DNA from: Bathynomus jamesi | Taxonomy: Eukaryota; Arthropoda; Malacostraca; Isopoda; Cirolanidae | DNA length: 64,000 bases | Assembly: GCA_023014485.1 (NCBI GenBank) | Contig: JAJOZX010002357.1 | Location: 85,001-149,000, forward strand | Direction of reading: 5' to 3' | Shown: positions 61,149 through 64,000 of the stretch, piece after piece | Layout of the letters: each line of letters opens with the position of its first letter | Numbering within the stretch: position 1 is the first letter of the stretch | Position numbers and translations under genes: made by a program | Notes under the pieces: model-generated | The model's input: the letters and a program-made list of their open reading frames with translations, nothing else | Databases searched by the model: none | What the model was told of the DNA's origin: nothing

Positions 61149-63759
61149 CACTGTTCAACAATTTTTTTTTTCTCAGATGATAGTAATTGTTTCCTTTGCA
61201 TTTTTCATCTCTGATTACGAAAATGATAACGAAATTTTGCTATCACGTCAGGTTTTTGATAAATTTGGGGCTCAATTCTTGACCATATTTGTATATAGAT
61301 GATAAAGTGAACAAATTATTAAAACTGCAGTTACCCCAAAGCTGAGAGTATCCCAGCACAAAACGTTTTAGCTAATGTAGGATGATGTAATTTCTGCTCC
61401 TGACACGTTCAAACCTGTCAAACATGTCAATTTTCCTTCTGTTTTTATCTGTCATAGAGGGCTACTTGCAGTTACGAGTCATTCAGTCGCCGCAAGCTGC
61501 TTCATGGTCCGGGTTTGTTCATGTGCAGTGAAGTTTGATTTTATAGTTTTTTTTTCAATCACCTAATCATTTAATTGTGCAGGTGTTACACAAAATAGCG
61601 TTTTGAAGGAAAAAAAGGATAATTTGAAATGTCGCATAAATGTGTGAACAATCCTAACAGTTTGTGTTATGTGTGTGGTGATTACGTGATACAAGATCAC
61701 AAAAGAAACGTTACTCCCTTAATTAAAAAAGCTTAATCGAGGATCAAGATGAAGTTTGGGCTCCCCATATATGCTGTGCGTGTTGTGCTGTGACCCTCAA
61801 GGGTTAGTTAAAAGGTACGAGTACCTTTGCAGTCCTCATGATTTGGAGAGCGCAAAAAGATCACTTCACAGAATGTTATTTTTGTTTAACTAAGGTCAAT
61901 GATCTACAGATCTACAGAAGCTAAGGCTAACAAAGACCCTAAGATCCACTCTAAGGTTAGCCCGAGAGGAAGAAGAGAGTAGGGGGTAAAAGAAGAGAAT
62001 AGGGAGTTAAAAGAAGAGAATAAGGGATTAAGTAAGTAGCAAAACCTAGCATTCGTGGGTTAACATTCATTCAGTAAAGAGAGAGAAAGACTCACCATCA
62101 TCATCCGCCGGCCTCTGCCGACATGTCGGAAAAATAGTCGAAGAGAATAGGAAAGGGGTGAAAGATGAAAAGAAGTAAAATAAGAACGCTTACAAACCAT
62201 GCAAACACAGTCTTAACTCAAACACTGTCATACCATGCAAACTATAGACATGCAAGTAAAGAGAGGATGAGAAGAGAACAAAAAAAGGTATGAAGAGTAC
62301 AACAAAAAGTGGGTTAGTTTACGCTACGAGCTACAGCTAAGTTCGTGTTAGTCTAATTTTTTTTTCTTTTTGAGATGATGATGATGATGTTGATGAACCT
62401 CCTGAAAATGAGCCTATGGAACTGTTAAATAAGGATGAAGAGTATCAACAAACTCAAGAAAAAGAGCCTCACTTGATAACCCAACCTGAGTTTAATGATC
62501 TGGTTCAAGATTTGAATTTATCGAAAAATCAAGCAGAACTTTTAGGGTCTAGATTACAAGGATAGACCTTGCTTACAAACGATGCCAGCATATCCATTTT
62601 TCGCTAACGCCAAAAATATATATCAACATTCTTTTCTATGACTGGTGATCTTTCTTTTTGTGATGACATTGATAGTTTGATGATGACCCTAGGACACGAG
62701 CATAAACCTTTAGAATGGCGACTTTTCATCGATTCGTCAAAACTTAGTTTGAAGACTGTCCTGTTGCATACTGGAAATATCTATCCTTCATTTTCTATTG
62801 GACATGCTGTCCGTATTAAAGAGTCGTATGAAAATATGGAATTTCTCCTGAATAAATAAATTGGGCTGCTTCTTGGTTTACAGCTTGGATATACAAAATA
62901 TTGCTGTTTTCTTTGTGAATGGGACAGCAGAGCAAAGAATTCTCATTATACTGTTACGAACTGGGCACCTTGTCAATCTTTTACTCCTGAACAAAAAAAT
63001 GTTGCATGCCATAAATTGGTGGATCCTGAAAAAGTTTACTTGTCACCTTTTGTTAGGGCAATGGACAGAGCAGGAGATGGATTCCAGTACTCAAAACAAA
63101 AATTTCATCTGATTAGTGATGCCAAAATCAAAGAGGGAATTTTCGTTGGTCCATAAATAAATGAGTTAATGAAAGATGGTGCCTTTGATGAAGTTCTGAA
63201 TTAATCTGAAAAAACAGCTTGGAATGCTTTTAAAGCAGTGACCCAGCACTTTTTAGGCAACAAAAAATCGCCTAACTATGCAGAATTAGTTGATGAACTT
63301 CTCCAAGCTTGCAGATCAGTGAGATGCAATACGAGTTTAAAAATTCAATTTTTGCATTCGCACTTGGATTTCTTCCCACCAAACCTAGGAGATTTCAGCA
63401 ATGAACATAGAAAGCGGTTTCATGAAGACATTTCTGCGATGGAGAAACGATACCAGGGCAAGTTAAGTCCAAACATGTTGGCTGATTACTGCTGGACGCT
63501 AATAAGGGAAGCCTCAGGTGTCACTTACAAGCGAAAATCATCAAGAAAAATATTTTAAGTTAGTAAAAAAAAACCACTTTAATATTGTCCTTGTGTATAG
63601 ATTATTCTATTATATTCGAATATAAAAAAGTGATTTTCTCAAAAACCTGACGTGATAGCAAAATTTCGTGGCCATTTTCGTCATCAGCGTGCAAAAATTT
63701 ATAAGAATCACTAGATTTCATTTGAGAAAAAAGGAAAAGTTTAAAATTGTTGAACAATG
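61149..63759 (+). mobile_element. CACTG-ended DNA transposon (CACTA/CMC-like)
   Basis: Inverted ends CACTGTTCAACAATTTT and, complemented, CATTGTTCAACAATTTT, extending about 115 bp to CGAAATTTTGCTATCACGTC and AGGTTTTTGA on both sides. TTA occurs on both flanks (61,146-61,148 and 63,760-63,762), fitting the 3-bp duplication of CACTA-type elements. One large broken transposase gene. Superfamily assignment rests on termini and TSD only. Confidence 0.75.
61629..63558 (+). pseudogene. Transposase of CACTG-ended element, broken
   Basis: The N-terminus from ATG 61,629 has CVNNPNSLCYVCGDYVIQDH (Cys-rich, zinc-binding-like) and NVTPLIKKA. Then 61,870-62,345 is purine-rich, frame-broken sequence. The core resumes with LVQDLNLSKNQAELLGSRLQ, then 62,638-62,859 with WRLFIDSSKLSLKTVLLHTG (candidate catalytic Asp) and HAVRIKESYENMEFLL. 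Next come LGLQLGYTKYCCFLCEWDSR with CxxC, DAKIKEGIFVGP, and 63,238-63,558 with LKIQFLHSHLDFFPPNLGDF, AMEKRYQGKLSPNMLADYCW and YKRKSSRKIF. Several stops and frameshifts. I recall this protein as a highly repeated, usually unnamed family in arthropod genomes. Inactive here. Confidence 0.75.
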
Positions 63760-63762
63760 TTA

Positions 63763-64000
63763 TTATAGATTATATTATATTCAGTTCCTCACGTAGCTTA
63801 CCTTGTGTACCAAATCATATTTGCTAATAAGGACATTTAAATTTTGTACAACGGAGATTCTAGTATACTGTATATTGTCAACAGATGTAGTTAACCTCCA
63901 TTAAATACACGCAGTAAACATTGAACTTATTGTGTGATAATAAAGAGTTCAAAATGCTTCGAAGATTGACACATAAATGTTCGGCTGTCCATATGTTCAC
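63763..64000. other. No gene seen
   Basis: AT-rich sequence to the window end, without a recognisable frame or repeat boundary. Confidence 0.5.

Overview
The window looks like a repeat-dominated intergenic stretch of an animal genome, most likely an arthropod. The evidence is AT-rich DNA with very long (TA)n arrays, several TTAGG-like (CCTAA) stretches, tRNA-derived SINEs with Pol III A/B boxes, Penelope-like elements (PLEs) with GIY-YIG domains, and many IS630-Tc1-mariner transposases. A decapod crustacean is possible but is only inference. I found no host protein-coding gene, rRNA gene or certain tRNA gene, and nothing bacterial. Nearly every coding stretch is transposase, reverse transcriptase or retrotransposon endonuclease, and most are broken by stops or frameshifts.

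Layout. 1-9,460: a hAT MITE with an 8-bp target-site duplication (TSD), LINE 3' ends, a GAGTC minisatellite, an inverted-end repeat and PLE1. 9,465-11,078: a DD37D transposon. 11,097-15,505: a minus-strand LINE carrying three later insertions (a mariner, a PLE-derived perfect hairpin and a Tigger MITE). 15,551-21,358: PLE2, which holds a 603-bp transposon derivative, a hairpin MITE and a hAT; the hAT itself carries a TA-flanked transposon whose transposase I cannot place in a named superfamily. 21,412-23,667: three deletion derivatives with CAGGG(T/C)G ends. 26,380-29,085: a CR1-like LINE. 29,174-32,716: two more Tc1-mariner-type relics and a hAT MITE. 32,787-42,330: dimeric tRNA SINEs, a Tigger, LINE3, PLE3, PLE4 and a cluster of a second SINE. 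42,376-46,985: LINE4 with a hAT-like insertion and a second mariner. 47,113-50,088: transposase relics and a 1.48-kb PLE palindrome. 51,236-56,569: repeat copies, a Tc1, a DD41D transposon and a hAT MITE. 59,480-59,746: a Helitron-like 3' end. 61,149-63,759: a CACTG-ended transposon.

These parts interact as parasites rather than as a pathway. Empty sites can be reconstructed for seven insertions, which gives a relative order: LINEs and PLEs first, then mariner, hAT and MITE insertions into them, then the unclassified TA element inside the hAT. The LINE and the dimeric SINE share a 3' tail and both run into (TA)n, which suggests that the LINE mobilises the SINE and that retroposon tails seed the (TA)n arrays.

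The strongest novelty candidates are the unclassified transposon at 17,229-20,485, the recurrent inverted-repeat PLE architecture with hammerhead-like cores, and the short ORF at 905-1,452, whose frame is restored when a MITE is subtracted.
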